From Hoplostethus atlanticus (Eukaryota; Chordata; Actinopteri; Trachichthyiformes; Trachichthyidae), in assembly GCA_034670405.1 (NCBI GenBank), contig JAXDDX010000011.1, forward strand, positions 5,438,001-5,502,000: a stretch of DNA of 64,000 nucleotides, read 5' to 3'. The position numbers and the translations under genes are program-made. Position 1 is the first letter of the stretch; every line of letters starts with the position of its first letter. Shown here one piece after another: positions 29,376 to 64,000 of the stretch. The notes beneath the pieces were generated by a model. The model was given only the letters and a program-made list of their open reading frames with translations, had not been told where the DNA came from and made no database searches.

Positions 29376-32300
29376 GGCTGTCTTTTTTATCTAACCAGTA
29401 GATGGCGCTATTTACCTTAATTCTCCTACACTGATGCATTAACTACTACCAGGTTGTCCCGTACACTCATGATTGGGCAGGAGTCACTTAAACCGGTTGA
29501 ATTGATGCAACCACGACAGATCTGTCCTGTTTATCCTCTGAGCTGAAAGAGACTGGTGCTTGTTACATGTTCATGACAAGAGCAGCCACAGGGGGCACTG
29601 TTGCTCACTAGATAGAGAGGAGGAAGAAGTTACAAAAAAAGCTCCTACTCTTTGGTTTTTAAGGTTGATTTTCATGCACCAATATCAATAAATAAAAATT
29701 CACGATAAAAATCTTACTAACGGAGAAACGCCAGATAGATTGAAAAGTGTAGATAGAAATAAAGTATTAAGACAACTCAAGATGATATGAAAATAAAGAC
29801 TTTTTGTTAGATTAGAGCTGCCACTCTGCCCCTAATTCTGGGTACCACAAACGTCATTGTCAAACAGCAGGAAAAAATGGAAACAGAACAGTTCCAAGAT
29901 ATGGCCTACTGTTGCAGATATCTTCCCTTTGAAAAAATATTTGAAGTTTATTTGGACTGAATGACACCCAAGCTGAAAGCACTGCTAACATCCACAGCTA
30001 ACATTTCTCTTCTTGTGATGAGTAGTTTGTTTCAGGTCTGCAACGTGTTGCACCAGCTGGACCTGCATTCAATTGTAAATTAAGGCATAAGGTCCACACT
30101 CCACATTCCAATGAAACAAGTTAGTCTAGTTGCACCAGGAGACTTAACTAGTAGGGCGTTAATATATAAGTTAATATAAGCTAACTTACACAACAGCAAG
30201 AGATGATAAACCTAGCTAGTTCAAGATCAACAAACATCAACAAATAGGCAGGTTATCTAGTACAAAGTAATAAGATTAATAGAGAGGCGAAGTCTGACAT
30301 AGATTTGTAGTCTATACTACACAGAGGCTTATGAGCTATATTGCTATATTGTTAAAAATAAATAATATACATCAACTAACATCACCTTTGTGAATCTTCA
30401 CCCTTCGATTGCTTTTTATATTGATTGCTGCTAGCAAAATGCTAACCATTTTGGAAAGGGGACTACAGCAGTCGTTAGCTGCTTGGCAGTTTGATGTGAT
30501 TAGCTAACAGTAACAACTAGCCTATAATAACTATAATATGTTCTCAATGTTAATGTACTACACAGTCAGGAGATTGAGCTCTAGCAATAAAACACGTGTA
30601 GACGAGAGGTAAAGCAAGCAATGTATCGTGATTATGGTCTGCTTTTCCCGATGATTAGCATTTAGTTAGCAAAAATTGCTATTTAAAGTAACTAAAAGAT
30701 CAAAATTCAGCACTTATTTTTGGCATTTTTCGGAAAGCCCATTCAGCCCGACTTATGGACTACACACCAAATGGTGAAGATGCTAGTAGCCTATATGGCA
30801 CAAAAATTATGCTAAATTATTGAAAATAATGCAAAATGACGATTTCCGCTTACAGCCTCTAATTGTAGTTTGTCTCCCATACCAGCTACAACCACAGACA
30901 TCAATTTATGTACACAACTACATAACTACATAACTAATACAGACAGCTATAGTGACTTTACGTGATTTAACTACTCATTTCAACAGCATAACAGCTATGT
31001 AGTTAGGCCTTAAGCATTTCCCCATATCGCTAACAGGCTAGAAAAACATTATTTGTTTTTGCTATTGTTAGCTAAGTAAAAATTGTAGTTTGGTTCTTCA
31101 TCAGGTCAGCGATCTCATTTCCTGTCGCCAAATAAACCGTGCTGTATTTGTTCCTCTGGGTCCTCCAGCAAGTTTGGGTAGGTGTAAATTTTAAGTTGAA
31201 ACTTTTGTCATTTATGTGTGTTTAACTGGTGCATTAGGCTGCTGTACCAGGTTGGTGGCTGTGACAAAGGCTATGGGCATGCAGTCTCTGAGGAGACCGG
31301 CCAGTTTTTTTTTTTACAATTGAGCGATTCATCTTATCAGCGGAGGATCTTTGGAGTGAGGCATGGTTTTGTCAAGCAGCAGAGTGTCTGCATCCCTGTG
31401 AGCTGGGACCAACCGACTGTTGCCATGGATACTCGGTGCTGACACCACAAGAACTGTGTAGGCTTGTTTAAGATATAATTAATAACAAAGGATTAGAGGC
31501 AAAGGTAGCGTGGGGCTCACTATGAGAAACCTCATCACACAGTTACTATAATTGGCTCTGTGTGTTTGTGTGTGTGTGTGTGTGTGTGCGTGCATGTGCG
31601 TGTGTGTGTACACCACAAGAAAAGTTACTGAAGAATAACCGTGGAAACAGTACTCTCATCCTCTGCCGCTGCATTTATCTTCTTGACAAGCAATTTGCTC
31701 TAAATATGTTTTCTTGGTTGGTGGCCAGAAATGTGTAGGTGGATGTCTTCTGCAAGTAATTTATTTGCACTAACATTACCTTTGCCGGTGCCGTGATGCC
31801 TGCATACTTGATATCATGGGAATATATGTAATGCATAATGAGATAATGGATATCTATTTAACAAATTGTAGCTCTGACATGGACATTCATCCTTGTACGG
31901 CTAAGGTGTTGCTAACATCCTGGGAGTATTCAGTTACATGCAACAGGAATACTGTAATCTGATTTATTTATTTTTAAACTATAATCCATTACAGTTACTG
32001 GAAAAAGCAATCAGATTACGGTTACTTTTTGAAAATTATGTGATGATTATTAGATTATTGGAAACATGTTTGAAGGGGGAAAGGCATTTAGATGAACCCT
32101 ACCACCCTAGCACGTGTTTCTTCACCGCTCTTCCCAGAGATCACCTGTCAATCAAACCCTACCACCAAAGTAGGTAAATCAGGATTACATTTTGAAAGGG
32201 CCCTTCCCAACCGGGTATACTGGCATGTGAGTACTGAGTGAGTTTGTCTGGCTGGGATGGGGGTGCACACAGCCAGTGATATGACAGCCTCTGTTGACAG

Positions 32301-35300
32301 CAAACTGTGATATGATAATGACATGTATTGAGGTCAGCTGGTCCCCCTTCCTCACGAGCATGGTTCTTATAGCAACATTATCCAGGTTACGTTCAATCCG
32401 AACCTACAAGAATAGAAGCTGGTGGCTTTTATACTCACCTAGTCTGAAACTATGTAAACTTATTCATATGGGGACAGCCTATTTACGTTTCCCGAAGCCT
32501 TTGATGCAGCACGGAGCTGTTGGCGGATGCTTAGTAAGGATTAAACTATAGTTTTTTTGTCTGTGCAAACAGGCTCCCTCTTTGAAACAGACGCGCGTCG
32601 CCCTTGTGGCGTGCATTATGCGCTGCTGTAATTGGTGTCTGACTGATGTTATTGCAGACCCTAACTGTGTGTTCCGCAGGGATCCCTGGAAAACCTCGCG
32701 CCACACCTCCAGAATGAGCTGGCCCTTATTCAATTTAAGCCCGTTCTCATTTTGATTGCACAGTGTGGTCCTCTGAAAGCACGCCCTCGGCGTCCGGAAG
32801 CATCGACAAGCGACTCCGCAGGAGATGGATTATTGACGTCATATTGACACGCTGTTTCCCCATCTTGGCTTTTCACAAGTGCACCTGTTAGGAGATATCG
32901 ACGGCCGCGACAAGGACACGAGACACATTAGTGAGCCCCCCCCATACCCAGAGATCCAGTATGCAGGCCTAAATAGCAGACGGGAACAGGCTAAGTGATT
33001 CTCTGAACGGGCTTCCAACAATCCAAAATAAATCGTCGCTTCGCTTGTGTTTTAAAAGAACAAGAGGGAGAGAAGCAGTGGTTTGGTTGATAGGACATTT
33101 CTTTGAGATTAGGTTGGGGTTCGTGGTGTTCTCATATCTGCTATTAATTCACTGACACATTTTATCAGTTTCTAGGAGATGAGCATTAAATGGTCCTGAG
33201 TGGAAAAAGAAGATTACTTTTTGTGTTCCAGGGTTTTCGATTCTTCTGCCCTGTGCGAGGGGGGGTATCGGCCAGCTCTTTGTCGTTGCCATCTCTAATA
33301 TATGTTCCGTACTGGTTTTTGGGTTGAACTGGCTTTTGTCATCTTGAGAGAGAATCAGATTACAGTCATGTAGAGTTCCTGTCAGACCATTGTTTAGCTC
33401 AGGGCCGCGGGGGCCAGCAGATGGGAGAGAGAGAACGGCACACTGATCTGATGAGAAGGGCTTGCCTGGCAGGCACAAGACATACTGCTGTAGTAACAGC
33501 TGAGAGGCACGCAGCCATACTCCTCCATGACCAGAGCTGATCAACCATGGCATCTGCAGGCTTAGTAAGGGACGCACACTGTGGTCCCTGCAGAGGCTCG
33601 GCCCAGCCAGGCAGGGACAGGTCTGGCCGGCGAGGGGAAAACAGAGCGCAACCATTGAGCAAGCATCACCAATTACCTCCACCTCTGCGCTTGTAGCAGG
33701 AATCCATTTCAGCACCATTACCTCTAGGCAGCCATGGGCTGACAGTCTCTCCCGTCAGGGCGATACTTCTAAATTGGCTCCCACCCCTCTCCTCCTCCTG
33801 AGATTGAAAAGAGATTATTAAAGACATTCATCATAGCCTGTCTGGAAAGTGTAAGAATGGTGAGAAATGGTGGTACAATGGAGAGGGCCTCGAGAAAGAG
33901 GAAAAAAGGGGGTTGGGGGGGGAGTGATAAAGAGACAGGTCTGTGCGCTGAAGGCTTGGCGCTTCTCCCCGGAACCAGACAGGGCGGTCCCTTGGGTGTC
34001 CCGTGAGCCGACTGGGCTGCAGCAGCGGGCAGGATGTGCGGCCCAAGTCTGGAGGAACGCATGCGCACAGTCCGCCCAGTCACGGCTAAAATCCTACATA
34101 ACCGATGCTCCACTAATGACACCCCTGGAGACCGGAGCAGACTGGCTCCGCCGTATATTATTCCTGTCTGATCCGAGTTGACTTCATAGGGAAACACTGT
34201 AGGCTACAGGACGGGGTAACGCTCTCTTCTCTTGTCCTTCATTCGGACCACGAGTTATGATCGAGCTTGATCGTGACGTGGAGATAGTTAGAAATGTTTG
34301 CAGCCAGGAAAACAAGTACATGTTTGCAGTAGTATAATCCCAGGAAGCACACATAGCACACCCCCTACACAGCCTACATAGTCAATCTGCATTAGCTGCA
34401 CAAGCATTTAGTCGCAACCTCCGGTAGAACTTTGAGTAGAATCCAACAGAATTGGCTCCATTAAAGCAAGACGAGCCATTTCTGTCAGTCTGCCGCCATC
34501 CGGTATCTAATCCTCTCACACCCCTCCCACTAACAGAGATGTCTTATCGATGCGGTTACATAACGCCCCTGACTATTGGTGAACAGTACAGCTAAGCCCA
34601 TGTGAATACTCCATTCAGTATGTGACAGCTCTCTTCGTGGTGCAGAGCGCATGAGCTTTGAATTAGCGGCGGAGATAGCATCATCCAATGTGAAGCCATT
34701 TGTTTACTTGACAGCGTCGGTGGGCCGTTTCATCACCGCAGTTAGCCAAACTACTAATTTTGTAGTCCCTGGATAGGAGGACGACATCAGAGATAGTACA
34801 GCAAAACAGCAACATCTGGAAAATAGTCTACAGCCGTGTGTTACATGCAATGAGACAAACAAGCAGAAGCTGACTGTGTGGAAAAACACTGAAGTTGCAT
34901 TGGGACTAGAAAAAAAAACACAGACTCAAATACAGCCTACAAAGTATATATTGTTATCACGCAATTAGTTTAATTGTAGCTCTACTTTAATTTTAGACTT
35001 CAAAAAAGCAAAACTGGGCCATTGTTTCATGCTGCCTGGGAGGGTGTTGCCAGTGGTAATGGAGAAAGTTTTATGGAGAAAGTTGAGCTTAAGTTGTATT
35101 TCATTGGTGTTGATTTATCCATTGTTACTGGCAACATTGAGAATGTTACTTTCAAAATGTACTCCGATAATCCACGTCAAATTGGCCCCACTAACATAAT
35201 CCCCTGGATTGTTCAAAATCAGTAATACCTTTGGATTTCTTTGCCTCTTAACTTAATAGACTACGACATTTAAGGACAATTTGTTCTAATGTAAAGACAA

Positions 35301-36088
35301 TCATTTAAAATAGCAGTATCATCTAATCTACAGTTTTCAAACTGTTATTTCAAGATGTGGAAATTGATTCTTCTAAGTAATCCAACAAATAATCACAATA
35401 ATAACTGTTTTTCGCATTAACTGATTAGAGTTAGTTTGTAACGAGGTTACTATGCATGTGAGCCATTACTCACCGACCTTGTCCATTAGTCTGAGTGTCT
35501 CTGTTTTGCACTGCATCCCATTATTTCTCCCATCAGCTGCCATGTGCTATCTGGGATCAATGTTCTGCTAGAGCTACTGACCTGGAAAAAGCTGAAAAAG
35601 CTCATTGCCTGCTCTGCTATCAATAGATGGTCTAATTAAGAACAGCACCCTCAGAGTAAGCCCTGTTTAACTAGCAAAGATACTTGCTCCCAGTATATTA
35701 ACTTTCTCTCCCATTAGGCCCAAACTTGAAATTTACAGATTAACAGCAGAATAACTGGGATTTCTGCTGTCTTGACTTGTCTCCCGTCTCCTGACTTTGG
35801 CCTCAGAATGTCTCAGCACATGGCTACCATGAAGAGAATATGGTGTTGTGGGCACACATTCAGGAATCAGTGGCAATTTTGTTAGATTGACCTAATAGGA
35901 CACTTTATAGGGTTATTCCCTAAATTAATTTTGAAGTCATGGATGTCTTTGCCTGTCTTGGTATGGAAGGAGGCCGCCTGTTCAGCCTAGAGTGAAATGC
36001 ATTAGATAACTTCTAGGTCAGGAATGATGACACAGGATTGGGGTAGAACTCTTTAAATTCGGTCCACTGGACCATAGATCAGCTGTCA
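29376..36088. other. Intergenic stretch between nt5c1b and the begain-like gene
   Basis: Mostly AT-rich sequence with no gene I can support. It holds a (TG)n run at about 31559-31610 and a degenerate repeat at about 31940-32040. The part from about 32800 onward is less AT-rich and probably contains the promoter and untranslated 5' exons of the begain-like gene, whose first coding exon starts at 36089; no specific exon can be pointed to. Confidence 0.4.
31940..32040. repeat. Degenerate dispersed repeat (TAATCTGATTA type)
   Basis: The phrases GTAATCTGATTTA, TCCATTACAGTTACTGG and CAATCAGATTACGGTTACTT belong to a common vertebrate/fish repeat built of TAATCTGATTAC-like units. Family assignment is from memory and weak. 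Confidence 0.35.
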
Positions 36089-59486
<23,398 letters not shown>

Positions 59487-60460
59487 GAGGCTTTCCAACC
59501 AGGTATATTCTTTGATAAGATATGACAGATGAGGCCCTGGTACTGGTAAGTCCAGCGACACCTTCTATTAGCACGATCATTAATAGAAAGCTGTTTGAAA
59601 ACTAGCCAGGTGCCGGGAAACACAAAGTCACAGACAGTACCATGAAGACGTATTTACTGCTGATTTGCTGAAGACATTGATTGTATGGAAATGGTTTTCA
59701 TTACAACAATGAATGTCTGGAACAAGTGAGTCACGCCGAAAGAATTGGTGCAATAGGAAAAGACTAAAAGCTCAAGGAGCCCTGCAGGTTTGTAGGAATG
59801 TATATGTATTTCAATTACAAATGTATAAATATATACTTATAACTCTAAAATTTGAGTGATATATTTTGTATGTAGCTGTTAGCAAGCAAAACATCCAAAA
59901 CAATCAAATTAAATGCAAACCTTCTAGATTAACCTAGAACTTGTATATAAATTGAATTGAGAGAAACTGCCAATCACACATGAGGGAACTCAGAGAAGTA
60001 TTTTAATGGCGACTCCATGCCCGTATAAACTGCACATAAATTTTGTTTCAGTCATTTCTTTTTTCAATCATAGGCTGAAACCGTGCTGGCCTTGTGGAGA
60101 GTATGGATGTTAGACGTGGGATGACCACGCGAAACAAATTAGTGACTTAAATGAGCAGTGAGAGGCATACATTTAGTTTTTCTTCCCTTGATTTGAATTT
60201 GAAACTATTGATGGATGTGCTATTTCGTTATTGATGGAACTTTTTTGAGATGTGAACATTTGTCTTACCAGTTGATATCATTTGTTACTTTTGCTCTATA
60301 ACCCGACGGAGAGGTTTTCCTGCCCCATTCTACCTCAAATTTGAATGCCCTCACCCCATCAAGCCACTGCAACCCTGTTTCTAAGACAACAATGCATGTT
60401 TATATATTTCAGTTGTTTTGTTTGCCTAATAAAGCACAAATGATGCATTTATGCACCGGG
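59487..60460 (+). terminator. begain: begain-like 3' untranslated region with poly(A) signal at 60428-60433
   Basis: After the TAA at 59484-59486 the sequence becomes AT-rich. AATAAA at 60428-60433 is followed by GCTTGTTTGTTTCAG-like T/G-rich sequence, a standard cleavage signal. This gives a 3' untranslated region of about 0.95 kb. Confidence 0.6.
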
Positions 60461-62179
60461 CCTTGCTTGTTTGTTTCAGTGTAGCTGTGTGTGAAGTGTG
60501 GATGTATGAAAGAGACACCTAATAATCCTACTACTGATCACTAGATTTCTTTCAGATTATTTATTATCCTGCTTTACTACATCGTGTTCAATGCAGAGAA
60601 AGATGGGATCGAGATGGGGAGTGCGGCAGAGGTCAAGTCATTCTCACCTAGGTTGTTGCAACTGTGTGGTATTTGCCTTCGCCTGCTGAGTCATGAAGCG
60701 CCGCTTTATCGCTATTCTGAATTTAGAAATGGGTTAGTAGGCAAACATTTTGCCAACATCGGCAAACTCAGAAGGCAAGGAGTTTAGGTTTATTTCTGCG
60801 TTCAAATGAGTCATCGGGAAGAGTGAGTGATTGTGGGGTCAACCAATCACAGAAAACAACAAATGATCCAACTCTATCAGATTTTGTTACAATACTTAAA
60901 ATACCTGTATTTATAAAGAGATACACTGAATATATGTAGCATTCTTAGCAAACAGGTGATACTGTTGATTTCAGCATGCCAGCTCTCTTCATATATGTTT
61001 TGGACGCAGGCAATCAGTCTTTGGGTTTTACCTGATGCACTTGAATTCACATCGAGCTCCTGTCCTCCCTCGCTGTCGAGGTGAGAGGGGATTTACTGAA
61101 GAGATTAAATCCATCCAGAGGAGGGAGCCACAGTGCAAGCATCACCTCACTGATCCGCATTGTCAACTTTATTGTTCCCGTCTCTACAGACACAGCAGAA
61201 TGCATTTACACTTCAAACGCATCAAGAGGGGAAACATGAATTACCAGCCCCCCCCCCCTTCATTTTAAACTGCAAAATATATGCTTTAGTATGCACAAAT
61301 GTAACATTCAAATGCAACTGCTAGACACTGAACTAGATACTGGTATGCTTTTCAAGCCATTCTTGAGGATTTCCACAGCACAAGCAACAATGGGACAACT
61401 CAGCTTTGCTTTGATGCAGTAGCGTAGCCGCAAAATCTTTGGTGGGTGGGCCTACATAAGATTGGCTGGACTGAACTTTTAGCACGGAAATTGGATGGTA
61501 GCAGCCCACCCAGGCCCACCGGCCTGCTTTGATGAATGCCTTGGGGAGCCACCTTCTCTCTCTTTGATTTGATAGATGTGAACCGTGGTCACATTACTAG
61601 TAAAGAAAGCACAGCGCTAGCTAGACTTCCTACTGATACACACATAGCCCATCTGGGTACTTGCTGAGCGCAGCAAACTAGCTTGTGTTGTCAGCCTCTC
61701 TTCATCTCTGTCTTGGCAATTTGCAGTTTATTGACAGCTGAGACCACCGGATATGTAAAAGCCCACATGGTTAACACAATTACAGGCTAACAAAAATACA
61801 AAATAGGCATTTTAGTGCGCACTTGGCTAGCATGTGTCTCCTGCTTAGCCTATACTGCGCAATTTTGAAAAATGTCAGCGGCACGAGGAGCGGGGATCGG
61901 CAGGTGCACGACGTGCAAAATTGTGTAAGCAAGGATTTGCACAGAAATTCGAGGGAAAAAAGCATTATGTGATGTATTGTCAAGATTATGACCAGGATGG
62001 ACGTGTTTCGTCAGAAAATTGCCATGATTGATTAACAGCTGAAAAAGGGTGACTTTAAAGTTTCATACTCCTTCAGCGGGCACACAATTCAAAACACTAT
62101 TCATCCTCTGATCAACTCACCACAATAAACCCTCACAGCACTTTCACAAAGAAACAATCACTCCATTTACACACTCAAC
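60461..62179. other. Intergenic stretch between the convergent begain-like and rdh14 genes
   Basis: No gene recognised. The stretch at about 61418-61525 (TAGCGTAGCCGCAAAATC ... CAGCCCACCCAGGCCCACC) reads like a fragment of an interspersed repeat but I cannot name it. Confidence 0.4.
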
Positions 62180-62185
62180 TTTAAT
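62180..62185 (-). terminator. rdh14: Candidate poly(A) signal of rdh14
   Basis: TTTAAT on the plus strand is ATTAAA on the gene strand, about 250 bases after the rdh14 stop and followed on that strand by GTTGAGTGTGTAAATGG, a G/T-rich downstream element. Other signals further away (TTTATT near 61728) are possible. Confidence 0.35.
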
Positions 62186-62432
62186 GAAACCCAGAACGTC
62201 AACATCATCTGTCATCACATCTTAATGGATTTCATCGGCTTAATTTGCCAAAGACTGTTAAATAAGGAGTCCATTAAAGATGACGCCGTTTTGGAATACT
62301 TTCTTGATCCCCGAGGTGGTTTTCTCTTTCTCCCAGTCTCTCACTCACAGAACAGTGTTCATGGAGCCGCAAGGAATTTAATGTCTTGCTCAAGGACACT
62401 TCTGCCCCCAAAATACTGTCCATAGCATCTGC

Positions 62433-63839
62433 TCACTTTGTGAGCCCAACCATTCTTTCACTTAAGTCCCATAGTCTCTTGGCTGCCTGGTCATCCGTGG
62501 CTTTGGCCTTCAGCTCCTCCTCCTCACAATTAGCAAAGCACTTCCCCGACACTCCCTCCACCTCCGGGGAGCAGGCCAGGTAGAGGGGGGTCTGGGCCCC
62601 TTGCAAGGGGCTCTTGAAAAAGGCTAGTGAGGCTAGGTAGAAGAGGGGCTTGGCCAGGAAGGGGATCTGCACATGCCTTCCCAGTCTCGTCCTCACAATG
62701 CCCGGGGTGAGGGCGTTGACTGTGACCCCCGTGCCCTCCAGACGGCGAGCCAGTTCGAGGGTAAAAAGCAGGTTGGCCAACTTGCTCTGGCTGTAGCAGA
62801 AGGCCTTATTGTAGTTATTTTCACTGTTCAGGTCATCAAAGTTGATGTGACCGTACTTGTAGAGCTTAGAGGAGACCACCACGATGCGGCTGGGAACGGA
62901 GCTCTTCAGGAGGCCCAACAGAAGGTGGGTGAGGAGGAAGTGGCCCAGGTGGTTCACACCTAGCTGCATCTCAAAGCCATCCTCTGTCTTAGTGTAGGGG
63001 CACTGGTAGATCCCTGCATTGTTGATGAGCACGTCAATCTTGGATTCCTCCTGGTGGGGACAAAGATATTGAAACCCATTTAAAACTCATCAATGTTTTA
63101 AACATACCCGCAACACAGGCAGCTATTAAACCTTTGGGTGTGAATGCTATGTTAATGTTTTAAGTTAAATATAGTGTTATATAGTACATGACTAGTATAA
63201 TATATTACAGTATAGTAATTACATACATGCATACCAAGAATTAACTGGTGGCCAGTTTTTGCAGCCTGACTTTTAACACGAATTTGGTCTAAATGTATCA
63301 TATTTCAAGCTAGGGACAGCACTGGATTTCAGCACCATGGACATCTCCAATGCAGCTGACTTTTCAAAGTCTCCTTTTGTACTGTACTTGACAATGGTTG
63401 GAAAGGACTAGATATCGGTCATCACGGTTGACAACACATCAGTGAATAACAGGTAACAGGTGAATAACTTATTACCTTAACTTACCTTACTAATTTCTTC
63501 ACAAAAATCACGGACTGATCTGAGTGACGCCAGGTCTAGGTGTTTGATGACTACTTCGCCTTGTTCTGGTCCAGCATGTGTCTTAATGTCCCGGGCCGCT
63601 TCCTCGGCGCTCCGCTGATCCCGACAGGCCATGATCACCCGGGCCTGCAGTTTGAGCAGCTCCTTGGCCACGGCCTTCCCTATCCCGCTGTTGGCCCCGG
63701 TCACGATTACCGTCTTCCCTCGCATCGTATCAGCCGGATACCGGAGCAGTTGCGCGGCTTTCTGCCGGGGGAATAAACGGCGCATGATGAGCAGTACCCC
63801 GCCGCCGACAACAGCAGCAATTAGTACCGCTGTCGACAT
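62433..63839 (-). CDS. rdh14: Retinol dehydrogenase 14 (short-chain dehydrogenase)
   Basis: RDH14 is a membrane-bound NADP-dependent short-chain dehydrogenase that interconverts retinol and retinal. Two coding exons, 63839-63486 and 63050-62433, are joined by a GT-AG phase-0 intron; 972 bases give 323 residues (human 336). Residues 1-20 are a hydrophobic anchor followed by MRRLFPRQK. The cofactor motif TGANSGIG is at 47-54, [10 protein letters not shown] follows, NNAG is at 128-131, the catalytic Ser lies in VVVSSK (about 178-179), and Tyr204/Lys208 lie in [16 protein letters not shown] and [18 protein letters not shown] match RDH14 near the C-terminus, which ends MVGLTK. All catalytic residues are present, so it should be active. 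In human, RDH14 is next to NT5C1B; here they lie about 34 kb apart with a begain-like gene between. Confidence 0.95.
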
Positions 63840-64000
63840 TGAAGCAGGTACTAGTGTAAAGTCAGCAGGAACAAAATAAGATCACATGGTGGGGCAGTAA
63901 ATGCGGTACTACGTGAAATGTCTCCGTTACAGAATTGACGTTGCACCGGAAATACTTCTGACGTAGACTGGTCCCCAAGAGACACTTCGGATCATAACAT
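63840..64000 (-). promoter_or_regulatory. rdh14: Proximal promoter region of rdh14
   Basis: Just upstream of the rdh14 ATG (reverse strand) are an ETS-like ACCGGAAAT (63945-63953) and two TGACGT half-sites (63936-63941 and 63959-63964). These are common near the start sites of housekeeping genes. No TATA box is evident. Site use is inference. Confidence 0.4.

Noticed and set aside
33149-33718. 189-codon open frame on the reverse strand
   Set aside because: No recognisable domain, no splice context, and the composition resembles non-coding DNA; judged a chance frame.

Overview
The window looks like nuclear DNA of a ray-finned (teleost) fish. It has vertebrate genes split by GT-AG introns, abundant CA/TG and CT/GA microsatellites, a Tc1-type transposon with long terminal inverted repeats, and several short inverted-repeat elements with TTAA or 8-bp target duplications typical of fish genomes. 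There are no bacterial genes, CRISPR arrays, tRNA or rRNA genes, and I saw no retroviral or other virus-derived element.

Five protein-coding genes can be read exon by exon. (1) extl3 (+, 2613-8753), a Golgi/ER exostosin-like glycosyltransferase of heparan sulfate synthesis, complete in five coding exons except for one extra base near 4395-4401. (2) syt14 (-, 23540-13284), a synaptotagmin-14 with an N-terminal membrane segment and two C2 domains. A 955-bp open exon at 18244-17290 has a splice donor of the right phase to be an alternative first exon, which would give a longer form without a membrane anchor. (3) nt5c1b-like (+, 24823-27945), a cytosolic AMP-preferring 5'-nucleotidase in six exons. 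(4) A BEGAIN-family gene (+, 36089-59486) in seven exons: a 361-residue N-terminal exon that I do not recognise, a 38-bp micro-exon, the BEGAIN coiled-coil exons, and a 474-residue last exon. (5) rdh14 (-, 63839-62433), a membrane-anchored retinol dehydrogenase of the short-chain family in two exons.

Layout: extl3 and syt14 converge tail to tail with about 4.5 kb between their stop codons. syt14 and nt5c1b diverge head to head across about 1.3 kb that holds a near-perfect 25-bp palindrome and a CRE-like site. nt5c1b and the begain-like gene lie in tandem with about 8 kb between them. The begain-like gene and rdh14 converge. NT5C1B and RDH14 are neighbours in human, so part of this order is an ancient linkage. 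The genes are not an operon or pathway; syt14 and begain are both neuronal/synaptic.

Mobile DNA is concentrated in introns of syt14 and the begain-like gene: a young-looking but dead Tc1 copy (48785-50324), a 1.2-kb fold-back element with a perfect 8-bp duplication (53808-55028), two TTAA-flanked MITEs, one hAT-like MITE, one inverted-repeat element ending 22 bp from a syt14 exon, a SINE remnant and a second Tc1/mariner remnant.
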